A stretch of 64,000 nt of DNA, taken from contig NC_079880.1 of assembly GCF_029227915.1 (NCBI RefSeq), positions 12,241,501 to 12,305,500 of the forward strand, in the 5' to 3' direction. The position numbers and the translations under genes were made by a program. Below the pieces are notes generated by a model. It saw only the letters and a program-made list of their open reading frames with translations. It did no database searches and was not told the origin of the DNA. This DNA is from Hydractinia symbiolongicarpus (Eukaryota > Cnidaria > Hydrozoa > Anthoathecata > Hydractiniidae). The stretch's first letter is position 1; every line of letters begins with the position of its first letter. Below, piece after piece: positions 46,875-58,844 of this stretch.

Positions 46875-48280
46875 ATGGAAAACGACGAAGATATTCCAAT
46901 TTTTTTAAATGATTCAAACATGGAAATTGATCCTAGCTTCTCTCAAAGCTCGAGCACGGGACCAAGACATGTTCTTCGAGAAACAACAAACGAGGAGCTG
47001 GATGTAGATCAGGAATCTTCTTTACTCGAAAATGTAAAAAATTGGTCAAAAGATTTGACAAATTTACCAGCCATCTCTCAAGCACACCTTTATAAATATC
47101 TTGTTGATGGAACAATATCTGTTGATAATCGAGCAAGGGGTGCAACAAAACATAAAGTTCTTGGCTACCAACTATTCAAGGAAAACTATGTTAAAAAAGT
47201 TTTTGTTAAAGATAACGTTGTGGGTGAACGTAACATGTTTTTTATGAAATGTTGTGTAGCTGCTTCTATGAAACGAAACGTTATACTGTTTATGCACATT
47301 GAAGCCAAGTTACTGGAGAAATTTTTTATGCAAAATGTACATGCAAAGCGGGAGCAGGAGGGTGTTGCAAACATGTAGCTGCAGCTTTGTATCAATTAAT
47401 TGACTATAAAGAATTAGCAGTGAAAAGTGTACCTTCTGATAAGACTTGCACTGATATTTTACAGCAATGGCATGGACCTGGTGAGAAAGCTAATGATGAA
47501 GAAATACTGTTTTTAAATTTAATTTTCGAGAAAGCTGATGCTGAAAAAGACAAAAAATGTTCGAGAAAGGGACCTGTTGTTTCTGGGAAGCGCAAGTTTT
47601 GTGCTACACCTCTATTCGCACACGAAACTAATACCGAAAAAATGAGAAAACTTAGCAAGGACTTACATGATCTTGGACAAGCCTTACAATTATCAGTGAC
47701 TCTTGAAGGGAACGATTTCAAACCTTTTGAATTTTTTAAGACATCAGTAACTGAAGTAAATAAGCCGGCAGTTAGTGTCGCTAATAACATTGAGGAGAAA
47801 GAATGTATAAATAAATTTTTTTAGAAAATGGATGATTTTGTGAATACTAGTGTTTTATCTGATGCACAGGAAGTTTTTATTGATATGCATTTAAACATTT
47901 CTACAATGGAATTACGTTCGATTGAAATGGATACCATTACCCAGTGCAGATGGCATCATTTCTGAACATAAAGGCATGGAAGTAAGATGTCCGTATTCCA
48001 AACGTTTATTTACCATCGAAGAATGTTGCACCGAAAAAAGTTTTTTATGCATATGGTAAATGGTAAACCAGAACTTAAACTGAAGCATCAATATTTTTAC
48101 TAATCTCAAGGCGTTATGGGTATTTGTGACCTCTCTGAGCTTGATTTTATCGTTTACACAGAAAAAAGTTTATTTGTGCAAACTATTCAGCTCGACCGGA
48201 AATTATGGGAAGAGAAAGTGTTACCTAATTTGACAGCATTCTATTTTGATTTTCTGGCTTCTAAGATTTTTTCTGAGTAA
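46875..48280 (+). pseudogene. SWIM zinc finger plus YqaJ nuclease protein of ISL2EU (broken)
   Basis: It starts with an acidic N-terminus (MENDEDIPIFLNDSNMEIDP). A first frame runs to 47378, then the reading shifts. The second frame carries a SWIM finger CTCKAGAGGCCKH (about 47328-47368) and continues to 47824. A third segment has SPDGIISEHKG-like pieces, EVRCPYSKRLFTIEECC, then LKHQYFY, LDFIVYTEKSLFVQTIQLDR and LPNLTAFYF (about 47930-48280), matching the YqaJ exonuclease pattern (Glu-x-Lys-Cys-Pro-like core). YqaJ is a lambda-exonuclease-type fold. At least two frame breaks make it non-functional. Confidence 0.65.
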
Positions 48281-48374
48281 AGACATCTAATATATTGTGT
48301 TACATATATATATATCATATACAACTAAATATTATGTAGAACTAAATTTTATATCATGTAAAATCACAGATGTT

Positions 48375-49934
48375 TTAGTCTTCTGAGCGTTCTGTTATTA
48401 GTGGTTGCACCCATATCTTGTTTAATTCTGGGGCCATCGACAATTGAAAAATTGATTGAAGTATTCGATAGTTTTTTATTCGTTCAATCGCCCGTTCTAC
48501 ATGAATTCTTACCGAAGCTATTCGTCTGGTTTCTAGCTCTTCAGTCAAAGACAAATGTGATTTTCCATTCATAAATGGTGGTATGTTGAGTGATACATTT
48601 TCTGGGAGGTCATCATTAATATTGAAACATAGGTCTGCCATTAGGAATCACCTGGTTCTAGTAGTTTTAAAATCCCACAATGTTGTGTTATTTTTCGATC
48701 ACTTGATCTTCCAGCGTATAAGTCTGAGACAAATGTAATTTGTCCACTAGGTGCTATCCCAGCTAATCCTTTAGCGGTGTTTTGATGCTTGTAATTTGAA
48801 AACGTGGCAGACTGGCTTCGATAAGATGTTGGCATCTCAGTAAATATTTCTGTACAGTCAACATCGTGTTGTAGGATACAAGTCCTTGAAACTTTTTGGC
48901 ATAGTGTATATTATGGTTTGTTTAGAGGCCCATATTGGCAGAGCTCTTAATTTTGTATGCAAAAAGTCAATCCATGTTATAAGAATACGACTAGCATCAC
49001 TTGTTGACATATTGAATCGCGCTCCTAAGTCTTCTACAGGAAAAGCACACCGCAAGCGTATTAAAATCATAAAAAACTCTTCCTTGGTTGTTAGTGTTCT
49101 CGAACGTCCTTTTTTGATTTGATTTGAATCCTTTTTATTCATAATAGTGCTAGAACCCCAATAATTCAGAGAGCTAGCAGCAGGTTGTAAGTATTCAACA
49201 ACGACATAAAATAGGTCATATGATTCAAATCCTGTGTAAAATTTAAAATGTGCTTTATTGTGCTTAAAACGATCTAATGTAAACTTGGTCTTATTCAAAG
49301 TGTCTGATAATTCATTTATTTGATTTTGTAGTTCTTTTTTTTTTTCGAACTTATTGACTCCAAATGTGACACCTTGCTTTTAAGCTCCTGTATCTCTTGC
49401 ATTAATAGTTCTTCATTAGTAAGCTCTGGCACTTTTTCATTTCCTTGTGGCTCAGGTAGGTTTCTTTTAATACCAAGACTGTTTTTAGAATCCTAGGTTT
49501 ATATACTTTTGGTTTTACAATCTTTGGAACAACTGTTAGGATGTTATTCATGTAAGTCTTTTCCCACAATCAAAGTGTTCAGAACATACTCTGTGTCCAT
49601 TAGTTGCTACAAAATTAAAGACTAATCTTGCCTAGCCATATATTTCGTAACTCAGGATTTTTTGGAAATACATAAAACGACAAGTATTTGTTTTTCTTTG
49701 AGTTGTTGTTGTTGCACAATGGGACACAACAAGTGAAGCCACCAACAGGACTCCCTAACCCTGGATTTTTCTCGTTTCTCGGTATGTTTATCGGACTTCT
49801 TAAGGCAAAATCAATATCAATATCTTCCGAAGGTCCAGATGTATTAGAATGTTGTATAAACTTTTGAGAAAAACTGTTTTCAGGTTGATTAAGAATAGCA
49901 AAATCATTGTTTTCTGTTTTTATGCCTAGCCATG
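48375..49934 (-). pseudogene. THAP-domain / DDE (DDE_Tnp_4) transposase of ISL2EU (broken)
   Basis: On the minus strand, in order: a THAP zinc finger ([41 protein letters not shown]; about 49770-49560), a coiled-coil-like stretch (NEELLMQEIQELKSKVSHLE), an HTH/transposase start (KTKFTLDRF, LTTKEEFFMILIRLRCAFPV, FNMSTSDASRILITWIDFLH; 49298-48858), KGLAGIAPSGQITFVSDLYA (48770-48715, with the second catalytic Asp expected in VSDLY), and RIASVRIHVERAIERIKNYR (about 48530-48470) near the C-terminus. Several frame changes separate the parts, so it is inactive. Confidence 0.75.
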
Positions 49935-50015
49935 TTTATTTTGTTTTGTTCTACCATAATGCATTGCGACTTCGCCTGTTTATGGGAACAGGTTATTTAC
50001 CTTAATTTACTTTAA

Positions 50016-50530
50016 CCTTTCGGTCCGGGGGAGGGGGCGTATTCCGCCCCCCCTCCCTGACGGTTTTTTTTAATAACTCCTTATTGCTATGTTATATGGC
50101 TATGAAACTGACTGAGTTTCAATATTTATCTATTAGACACCTACATGCCTAATTTCTAGGTTCCATGCTTTTCAGAGGCTTTGATATTGGCCATTACTCG
50201 AAACTACCCCTAAAAATCTCTATGAAATCCTTACTATGGGAAAAATTTAATAACTCCTGTTAGGATTATCCTTAGAACTTAAAACTTGCAATACAACTTT
50301 GCTTTATGAAGAAGAATCATTTTGCATAATTTGAACACGTGATTAATCCGATTTCACGATTTTGTCAGGTTTTACCCAAAAATCGTAAGAAACCGGATTT
50401 TCGGACAATTTTTGGCAATTTTTTGGGCGATCCACCTAAAAACCGGAAAATATGTTAAATAAATTTTATTTAGCTCTCAGAAACTTCCAACAGAATGCAA
50501 AAATTCCCTCTGGAACAAAAGTTATTAACT
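50016..50530. mobile_element. Truncated copy of the TTAA MITE
   Basis: After TTAA (50012-50015) it begins CCTTTCGGTCCGGGG and follows the 34195 element through the G-run/C-run hairpin, CCTGACGGTTTTTTT, ATTGGCCATTACTCGAAACT, and CTCTGGAACAAAAGT. It stops near 50530, about 200 bp short of the right terminal repeat. Confidence 0.8.
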
Positions 50531-50544
50531 TGTCCTCATATATA

Positions 50545-50675
50545 TAAGTGTCCTCATATAAAGTTTCAACACAAGTATCGATGGTTCCATGTAAATGAAT
50601 GTTAGTGAAAAGCGAATCCACGTCTAACCTAGCCATATAAAGTTTAGAACCCTGGTTTCTGATTTCATTAGCAAG
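50545..50675 (-). pseudogene. Penelope-like reverse transcriptase fragment
   Basis: The minus strand reads LANEIRNQGSKLYMARLDVD then SLFTNIHLHGTIDTCVETLY, corresponding to the LDVDSLFTNIPL block around the first catalytic Asp of Penelope-like reverse transcriptases. It is in the same orientation as the GIY-YIG fragment at 46070-46571; the two may be parts of one element split by ISL2EU and the MITE, with a deletion, or two copies. Confidence 0.65.
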
Positions 50676-51157
50676 TTAGCAAAAAGTTTTGAATAGCGAA
50701 AATTTTAAATTCCACCATATTTGCTTTTTGCCTTATCACGCTGAGTATGCTAAAAATCGCGTTAGTAGTGTTGTTGTAATGTTGTTTCCTGCAAAGATAC
50801 TTGGCAAAAAGGTAGTGGAAACGACAAGGGGGAATACACGTGGTTCATATTCAGCCAATTACAGCAATAAGTTATCTTGACCAACTTAATCGCTCATCAT
50901 TACAGCAAGAAATACTATAATGTATTACATTCATAAAGATTATGACTTTTCATTATGTGTGTAGCAACGTTTTCTGAAGACTAAAAAATATTACCAAATT
51001 TATAGGACAGTCAAACGTTGTTACATGATTCAATATGTCTATGTAACTTACAATCCTTTGTTTCTATAATCTGATTTGCATTGAAAAATCTCATCAATAA
51101 CGATTCAGCCAATGATTTGCTTCATGTTAAATTGACTATATTATTTTGATACTATTT

Positions 51158-54146
51158 CTACCGGCAACCACATTCGTCTGCTATCATATTGGAGTAAATT
51201 ATTATTTTAAAATTATGAAACAATACTTTCAAAGGTGACATTTTGGTTGGGACACAACATGGTGAAGGTATTTGATCATAAGCGATAGCTACGTTGTCAT
51301 AATCGGCATGATTTGAGTTATAACGAGGACATTTTCCCCTGCAGATGCTAAAGTTGTAGCCTGTTGGTGCTATTATCCACTCATTCCACTCAAGATCCTC
51401 CTGAAAGCTGACATGAAATTTTTTCAACCTGCATAGTTTACGAGCATTTCTTTTATTGGCGAGACTTGTAGACCTTTTTGGCGTCTTTTTATCTTTTCCA
51501 AATTCACCATGTGGCAACATTTCATTTGCATTGATTTGATTACCAGAGTCACTGTAGAGGAATAAAGTTAAAAGTGGTAGATGTTCGTCCAAACCATTCA
51601 GATTGATACCACAGTCACTCAAGGTTTTCTTTTTCCCTTTTAGCGTTTTACACTCAATTAATAGACCGTCATTTTCAGACGGATCTTGTTGCCATGCTAA
51701 GGCGGAGATTGTTGTATCAACTTCATGCCACTTGGAGTGCGTTGTATAGATGCTTAAGCTGCCTATCAATTTAGGACAAGCTCCTCTCTGTATTTGCGAT
51801 ACCAATAATTTAAACCTGTCATTGGTTGTTTTCGCCTCTTCAGAATTTACAAAAACTCTAAGAGCGGATTTGATTATTCTTTTATTTTCGACAGATTCCA
51901 TTATTTTAAAAGAAATAACACCTTCTGGATCACTATAGGTTGGTCGTCCTAAATATAAAATAAAATTTAGATATATTAAACAAAGTTGAAATATATCATA
52001 ATGCTGATGCTATGGATGTTTTATTTTGCATAAAATGTCTCCAGCTTCACCAAACTGTTCCAAGTTGAATGATAAGGAACAAGGCCACAAAGAGGAATGA
52101 AAGGCAACAGCTTTTTTAATTAACTGGAGTTATGTTGTGATTGTATTGATGTTGTATAAAGGAAAACTTACTTATTAACTGGGAAAAATCTCTTTTCAAC
52201 GGAAGAATTACTTGTCTTTAAATTATATTAGCGTGAGTTGTTGCTATTATTGCCGACTTGTTATTGTGATACAAATTTACCCGTTATTCTTTAAAAACCA
52301 AACTTTTTTTCTGTTATCATGTTGTGAGGGCGACTGAAAACTTTAAAAAATATTTTTACCAACCCTCTTTTTTCTTTTTATTTATTTTTTATGTTAAAAT
52401 ATCAAGTATTTTCTTGTTTTTGTTTTATAACAATATTTTTTTTGATTTTCGTCGTCGCTATCCAGGCTAAAGTGCTGGCACCGGGTATTTTTCAGTTTTT
52501 TGATATGCCAATGAGAATGGCCTTGATTCTTTTCTCAACGAATCGTAACACAGGTTGTTTAACTGATCCTCATGAAACGCTCACAAGTATTCTACAAAAT
52601 GCAGGCAGTCATGATTGACTTTACTATTGCTGCTCGATAGCAAAGTCAAAATGTTATCTATGTACATATATATTATGAAAACGTGTGAAGTGGAGGAAAA
52701 CATGACACTATTTGCCCAAATATCAGATAAAGCAACAAGCCCTAAGAAGAAGGTTGCATCAACTTTCATACAACGCAGCCTGGGTACCAGTGAAGACTTG
52801 CAGGCAAAGATTTTAGCGTTACCGTTCAAGGTTTCATTAAAGTGCTGAATTGGTTTGCCATTTGTTTTCTAAGGAATGGTAAGTTTGATACACAGCTTCA
52901 AAGAAAGTGTGAATAATATTATTAAAATAATATCATTATTTATGCAACTATTAGAGGAAGCATTGACTAAAATACTTGGCGGAAAATGGATGAATCACTC
53001 CTAGATATTGGTACACAACTTTTTCTATGACCAACTGCAGTCGTTTGTGTGTGATCAGAGATAACCAGGCTTAGAAAAGGACAACGGAACAGAAATGACT
53101 AGCTTATCGTAGTAAAAGAAACAAAAATTGATAAACGAATGTCAAGCGAAAAGAACATTATCTATGAGATCAATTTCAAACATAATATGATTTAAAAATT
53201 CCACAACTACACACATAGCGTGTTAAAATGAAAAATTGCCAGTAACATGCAATCGTGCAGGGACAAGTGAAAACTGCATCAATATACAAACAGCTGTGTA
53301 GTTACTTAAACTGTATTTTTGTTGTTTTAACGCTGATTAAAGAATAAAAGATCTAATTGCAATTTAAACATATTCTCACGTAATATTTTGGCGATTAATC
53401 ACCTCATGTTAACAGGCTACTTTAATCTGTCTCTCTGTTTGCCTCTCTGCCTGTCTGTAACAGGCAAAGTATATGTGTTCATTTTCTTTTGAATTTGAAA
53501 AAAAAATGAATGTCAACAGCTTAATTTAAAATAATGAAGACATTACAATGCACTTATAACTTAAGTCCAATTAAATTTGGAAACAGTATGGTGATGTTGG
53601 TAACTTTTGCGATGTCTGTAAATAGGAAATTGGGTCAATTCCCCAAGCCTGTCATCCAAGTGGGTCATCCTACCCGTTTCGGGGAGGACGGGTTGATGAC
53701 AGCATTTCTAAAATTTTAAACAGATACTTATGTTATTCTCTGCTTTGCGCTTTCGAACAATCACCACGATTAACAAAAAAAGGGAGACATCAAATTGTGC
53801 TGGCTAAATTAGCACTCTTACAGCGCTTTGCAGTATGACTGGAAAGAAAACACATAACAACAGAATGCCACTTACTCGTAAAAGGAATAGGAAGAAGAGC
53901 TGTGATTTCATTTGCTCCATTCAGCTCGTAATTTGGATCTTGATAGATCCCTTTCAAGTACACACTTAACGAGGTAACCCGTTCTTGAGTTTTATCACGC
54001 TGAGTAATGGCTGGGGTGTATAATTCATTATGGCCAACATACTGCTGCTGAGTGTCTGGAAAGGATGCGATCGTTTTGTTAATAATAATACACATAAATG
54101 CAAGTAGTGAGCTGGTAATAAACAAAAAGGCCATTTCGGATATCAC
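51158..54146 (-). CDS. TGF-beta superfamily ligand (activin/GDF8-like mature end), two exons
   Basis: Secreted dimeric growth factor precursor, 353 aa. Exon 1 is 54146-53876, exon 2 51948-51158; the 1927-bp intron is GT-AG and phase 1. Residues 1-27 are hydrophobic and act as a signal peptide. The prodomain contains KLIGSLSIYTT, KWHEVDTTISALAWQQDPSE and GLLIECKTLKG, like the latency-associated region of TGF-beta ligands. RNAR (257-260) is a minimal furin site. The mature domain (about 93 aa) has FHVSFQEDLEWNEWIIAPTG, CRGKC, SPCCVPTKMSPLKVLF and ECGCR: seven cysteines (263, 293, 297, 321, 322, 350, 352) of the cystine knot. CCVPTKMSP is closest to GDF8/activin-type ligands, but the extra N-terminal cysteine pair of that group is missing and only 23 residues separate CRGKC from CC, shorter than usual. 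Subfamily is therefore open. Confidence 0.9.
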
Positions 54147-57100
54147 AGGAATTCCTCTTTAGCTTTATTGTCTAAAAAGAAGTTACACAAATTGTAAAAA
54201 CAAGTTTTCTCTTTATATAACTTTCATATAAGGCAGACATCGTCATTTGTCCAAGACAGAATCTTAAAAAAGTACACATTTAATTTATAAGAACGGAATC
54301 AATACTGAAAGTGCAAAAAAATACGGACATAAGTACGTATTCTATTGCACTTCTTCTAATTCTTTTAATAGCTTATAAGAAATAATATATATAAATAGTA
54401 CTAAATAATTAGGTAAGTTTTGCCACCTGTCGAATCTGTTCTCAAACAATTTTAAATGGATACATAAAATATATCATGTATTAAAAAGGAACTGTATGAA
54501 ATGGTAGAATTATTTTGATTCGCTGGGTCAGTTTATCGTTTTTGTCGGAAAATTGACCCCAAAATAAATCAAAATACTTCCGAAACAAACATAAATATTC
54601 ACGTTTTTAGTAATTTCTCATGCGGCAGCGGAGAAATTCCTGATGCAGACTGGTGAGTTCTATAATGCGATGGTTTACATTCCACATCGATAATTTATTC
54701 GCCATAGTATATGTACAATTTGCCATAAAAATGTCGGGTTTGGTATGAAAACATTAAAAAAAAGTATTCCTGTTTTAGCTTGCGGACACTTTTGCAAAAT
54801 GTATTGTATTTTATACCAAATACAGGAATAAAATTAATAATAAAAGTAAATATGAACAAACAAGTTATAAAGAGCGTTATGAAACAACATTTGGAATGCT
54901 TGCATGTCTAAAAACGCCAATAATTGAATTTATAACTGAAATTATCTGAAAGAAATATTTAGTTAGTGGTCCGAATTTGCAAATCTCAATTCGCTTTTAA
55001 ACAATCGAACTAACTTCCAGTGGACAAATATAAAAAATGTGGCACCTGCTTTTGCATCACGCATGATGACAACATTTATGTTCCAGTAAAAGTATTGTCT
55101 CACGACTATAATATGCAAGAAAAATTATCTTGGTACCTGGAATAAGCGTCTTTCAAGTTTTAAAAAAAGAAGTACTGTTTTATGAGCAGGTCACATAATA
55201 CTTTACTATAGTTTAGCTAGTTTGCTACTTTCTGAAAACTTAGATAGTTCATTGTAATGTTTCACATCAAATTTATGAAAAAAGTTTTTATTTTTGTGGC
55301 GTTTTGAACCATGAAATAAAACAAAGAATTAATGAAAAGGATATATGTGCAGACAGCTTCAGATATCATAAGAGCTTGCCTTTGGGATTCTGACATTCTC
55401 TTAGGTAAAACAGCAGAACCATTAAGCGATGTTTTGGAGAGTTACTTTCTGCAAGAACTAATGTTTGAGATACTTTTAAATTTTCACGAGAACTAATTTT
55501 TTGCGAAGATAAAAAGTTCTACTCTTGTTTAACAAACTTCTTTTTTCTGAATACAAGTATAAATATAAGTACTGAAAGGAAAGGCACAGAAAAATTTATC
55601 AGCATGCAATGTTTTTGTCACGTGAACAAAAAATTGTCTATTCTGTTCTGAGCAAAGTAGGAACGAGTTTAACTTGTTCTTTGCGTTGTGTGCGAAAAAC
55701 ACAAGTAGAGAATTGTTTAGCCAATTAGGTTGTTTCATTTTGTGAGGATTGCGAAAAGTGTGTTTACTTTCTGTATAAAATTGAGCAATATTATGAAATG
55801 GATACAAGTAGAATTTTTTTTGTTCTATTCCTGTCCATTTTATACCATTAAAAAATTGTCTTAAAGTGGAAATTAGATGTTAAGGTGCCCAGTAAAGTGA
55901 CCTATAAAATCTTGTTTTTATGTTGGTTTGGTAAATTTGAGTTAAAAAATATTTTTAGTTTCGGAGTTTGTGAATTTGGTAGTTTTCGAGGACACTGATA
56001 AACGATTTTTGATAGTATATCAACTTTGACAAAGATACATGTACCAAAAACATTATGAGCAATTTTCATGATTGAAATTGTCAGATATATGTGTCATGCT
56101 TGATTGGTCAGGGTTCACACTTTTTTTTTTAAAAAACAAAATTTGAGAAGATTTGAGGACTTATTTGAGGAGATTTTTGTCACTTTTGAGAAGCTTTTGT
56201 TAACAAAATTAAGGAGATTTGAGACGAAAAACTTGCACTTGTAAAAATGAAGGAATACACAGACTCTGTATTTTCTTACAAAAGATAAGTGTTTGCAGGC
56301 GACAACAACTACAAGCTGTGGTGATTTAAAATAAACAATATAAAAAACTAACGTATATAAAAAGTAACCATATGTCAAAATTTTTTCAGATTTGGGAAGA
56401 AAACCTTTATTTTTAAAAAAATCTGTACATTTCAGGAGAGTTTAGGATAACTTTTGAAATCAGCGTCTTTTCAAGTTCTAAGTGGGTGGGTTTTACACGC
56501 CTCTACATGAATACGGTTGAGGTATTACTGAATTCATAGATTTCTCAGACACGCTAAGATCCCTTTTTTTTCTTTTTCTTGAATAAATTCAGTAATTTAA
56601 GTAAATATGTAATAAATTTTTGAAAAAGGGTCCCCATAAATATTTTTGTAAGATTTGTTTTTATGCATCTGATTTTAAAGAAATTAAATATGTTGCTATT
56701 GCATTTTACAAAGGCATAAAGTCTCTAATTCTATCTAAATTTGCAAATGTTAAAAAAGGTTGAGCCGGCTAATAGCTAGCTAAATGCAGCTAAAATACCA
56801 AGCTAAAATACATAAAGATAGCTGTTATCAGCACGTTTGAAGAAGGTTTTTCATTAACTTCCGTGCTAAGCATATTAACAATCTTGTTTTAGCTAGCTTA
56901 GCTAGAGCTACAAACACAGGTCTGTTCTTTTATTATATTAGCAGTCTAATTTTCTTTTTCAAACTTCAACACAGCACCAAAACCGAGTCAGTTATATTTT
57001 AATAAATCTAACAAAGTAACACCAAAACGTATTTCATAAATTTTGCTAGCTTTGGTTTACAAAACTGATTGATTACGACTTCGTTTATTATTAATCTAAA

Positions 57101-58844
57101 AAAGGGCTGACTAAAGAAAAAAATCATCATAAATATGCGGAAATGTGAAAGCCAATTATGTTTCAAAATCCGGCCAATGATACCAGGGTATTTTTGACGT
57201 CATCTATCGTATCAAAAAGGTAAAAAACCATGGGGACGAGGGTGCATTCCACCTTGCCTGGATCTCGGTAAAAACAACTGAGATTTCAGCAAAGCGGGCT
57301 TGGTTGTTTCTTATATGCATACATCTATCTTTTATAAAGTTTTTAGAAAATGGCGAGATTTCGCCTAAGTGAGGCAGGTCGGTCATTTTTTAGCACAAGG
57401 TATGAGCAATTTTGTACTAAAACTCAGATACCGATATGGTAATATAACATTGCAAACAATTTTGAATGGCAACAATAAAAAAGCCCCTGTTTGAAAACAA
57501 TACAACAATAGTATTTAAAAAACAAACAGCTCGTAAAATACTCACATTACCTTTGTTGCTTCATGTTGGAGTACGCATGAAGATAAGCTGAAAAGAGAAT
57601 CTTTAAACACTGATTAAGAAGCGAGTATCATGAGAAAAGTTGATGTTTGTGAAGTGTTTACGACGTTGTTCACTAACAATAATCGCTAACACCATTACAA
57701 AAAATATAAAACCTGTTAAGAAAGCATCGATAAAACAATGGTGTACACTTATGAATTATTAATGATTCTTGAGATCAGTGGCCATTTAAACAGGAAAGAC
57801 AAACTTTGTGCATAATTGGCCACAAAGTGATCAAACAATCGAATTTTAGTCTCACTTGCTTTTAAAGTCCATCTACAGATTACAGCTGCGTATTTTTAAG
57901 CGTAAAACAAGGGTGAATGCAGTTCACAACGTATTACAAACCGTTTCGTTGTTCTTTAGTTAAATTAAATTCTTCTGTGTTTTGATTTCAAAAAAATACT
58001 AAGACCTATAGAAAAACATTTATGCTTAACAATCAGTGTGATTTGGATTATATGCAATTGCAGACGTTGTTATTGTTATATATTTCTGAATTTCCTTAAA
58101 ATACTCATGCTCTCAACTCCTATCCCATATTACCTGTCTTACTGTAAGTTTTGTACTCTACAACAAACAGAGAGTTTGTTAATGCTTTTAGATATGCAAT
58201 ATTATTAGTGTTTATTAAGTTTGCGACAAGAAAATTTTTTGTGGGATTAACAATAATGCTATACATTTGTAAAAAACTGTAAATATTCCATTCAAAATTT
58301 TACACAAAGAAATAATTATATATTTTTTTCATAGCCGGCGTACTAACTTCGGTAGTTAAGTAATTAACTACTTTCCGTTAATTCTCAACTACAGCATTGT
58401 AAGGGGAAAATGATGTATTTTGTTTGGAGCTGTGAATTGCATTTGATCGCCTTTGTGAGCACACTTCTGCCAAATGTGTAGCATATGTTTTGCTGATTAG
58501 CATAGTCGATAGTATTCTTTAATGCATGTAATTTGTTTTGCTGGAGACTCACAATGCTTAGCAAACCACTAGTACAATCGTGTTCAGCAAATGAGTATTA
58601 CGCCTTTTGGCTAGGTTAAAACATATCTCACATTCTTAGTTAAAGTTAATTATGTTTACAATATATGCTTGTTCATTGGTGTGTGAGTGTCACGCATTGA
58701 ACAGACAGGTTGTGTTGCTCTAAGATCATAGTTGCACAGATGCAACTGCTCACATTGAGCAGAGCTAAAAGCAACTTTTAGCATAAATAGACGAGCATTA
58801 TTCTCTTTATTCAGAGCTTTTGGATTGCATGCTCTGAAAACACA
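54147..58844. other. Intergenic region upstream of the TGF-beta-like gene
   Basis: AT-rich and without convincing genes. A small inverted repeat (TTATTTTGATTCGCTGGGTCA against TGACCCCAAAATAAATCAAA) lies at about 54509-54575. Around 57190-57390 the sequence (CATGGGGACGAGGGTGCA, CTGAGATTTCAGCAAAG) looks like a dispersed repeat whose GGGAACGAGG-type core also appears near 31428. Promoters for the two divergent secreted-protein genes must lie here or in unseen UTR exons. Confidence 0.35.

Larger units (their letters stand above)
46624..49992. mobile_element. ISL2EU-type DNA transposon, nearly whole but decayed
   Basis: The left end (CCGGTCCCATAAAGCGGC) and the complement of the right end (CCTGTTCCCATAAACAGGC) match imperfectly over about 35 bp, continuing through GCAA(C/T)GCATT(C/A)TGGT. 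Between them are two convergent reading frames, a SWIM-YqaJ protein (+) and a THAP-domain transposase (-), the pairing described for ISL2EU (IS4EU/PHIS) elements. Both genes have frameshifts, so it can no longer move by itself. It sits next to Penelope fragments on both sides. Confidence 0.75.

Noticed and set aside
52391-52618. ATG-initiated ORF with hydrophobic N-terminus inside the TGF-beta gene intron
   Set aside because: It resembles a signal peptide, but the T-rich DNA explains the hydrophobic run and nothing downstream is recognisable.
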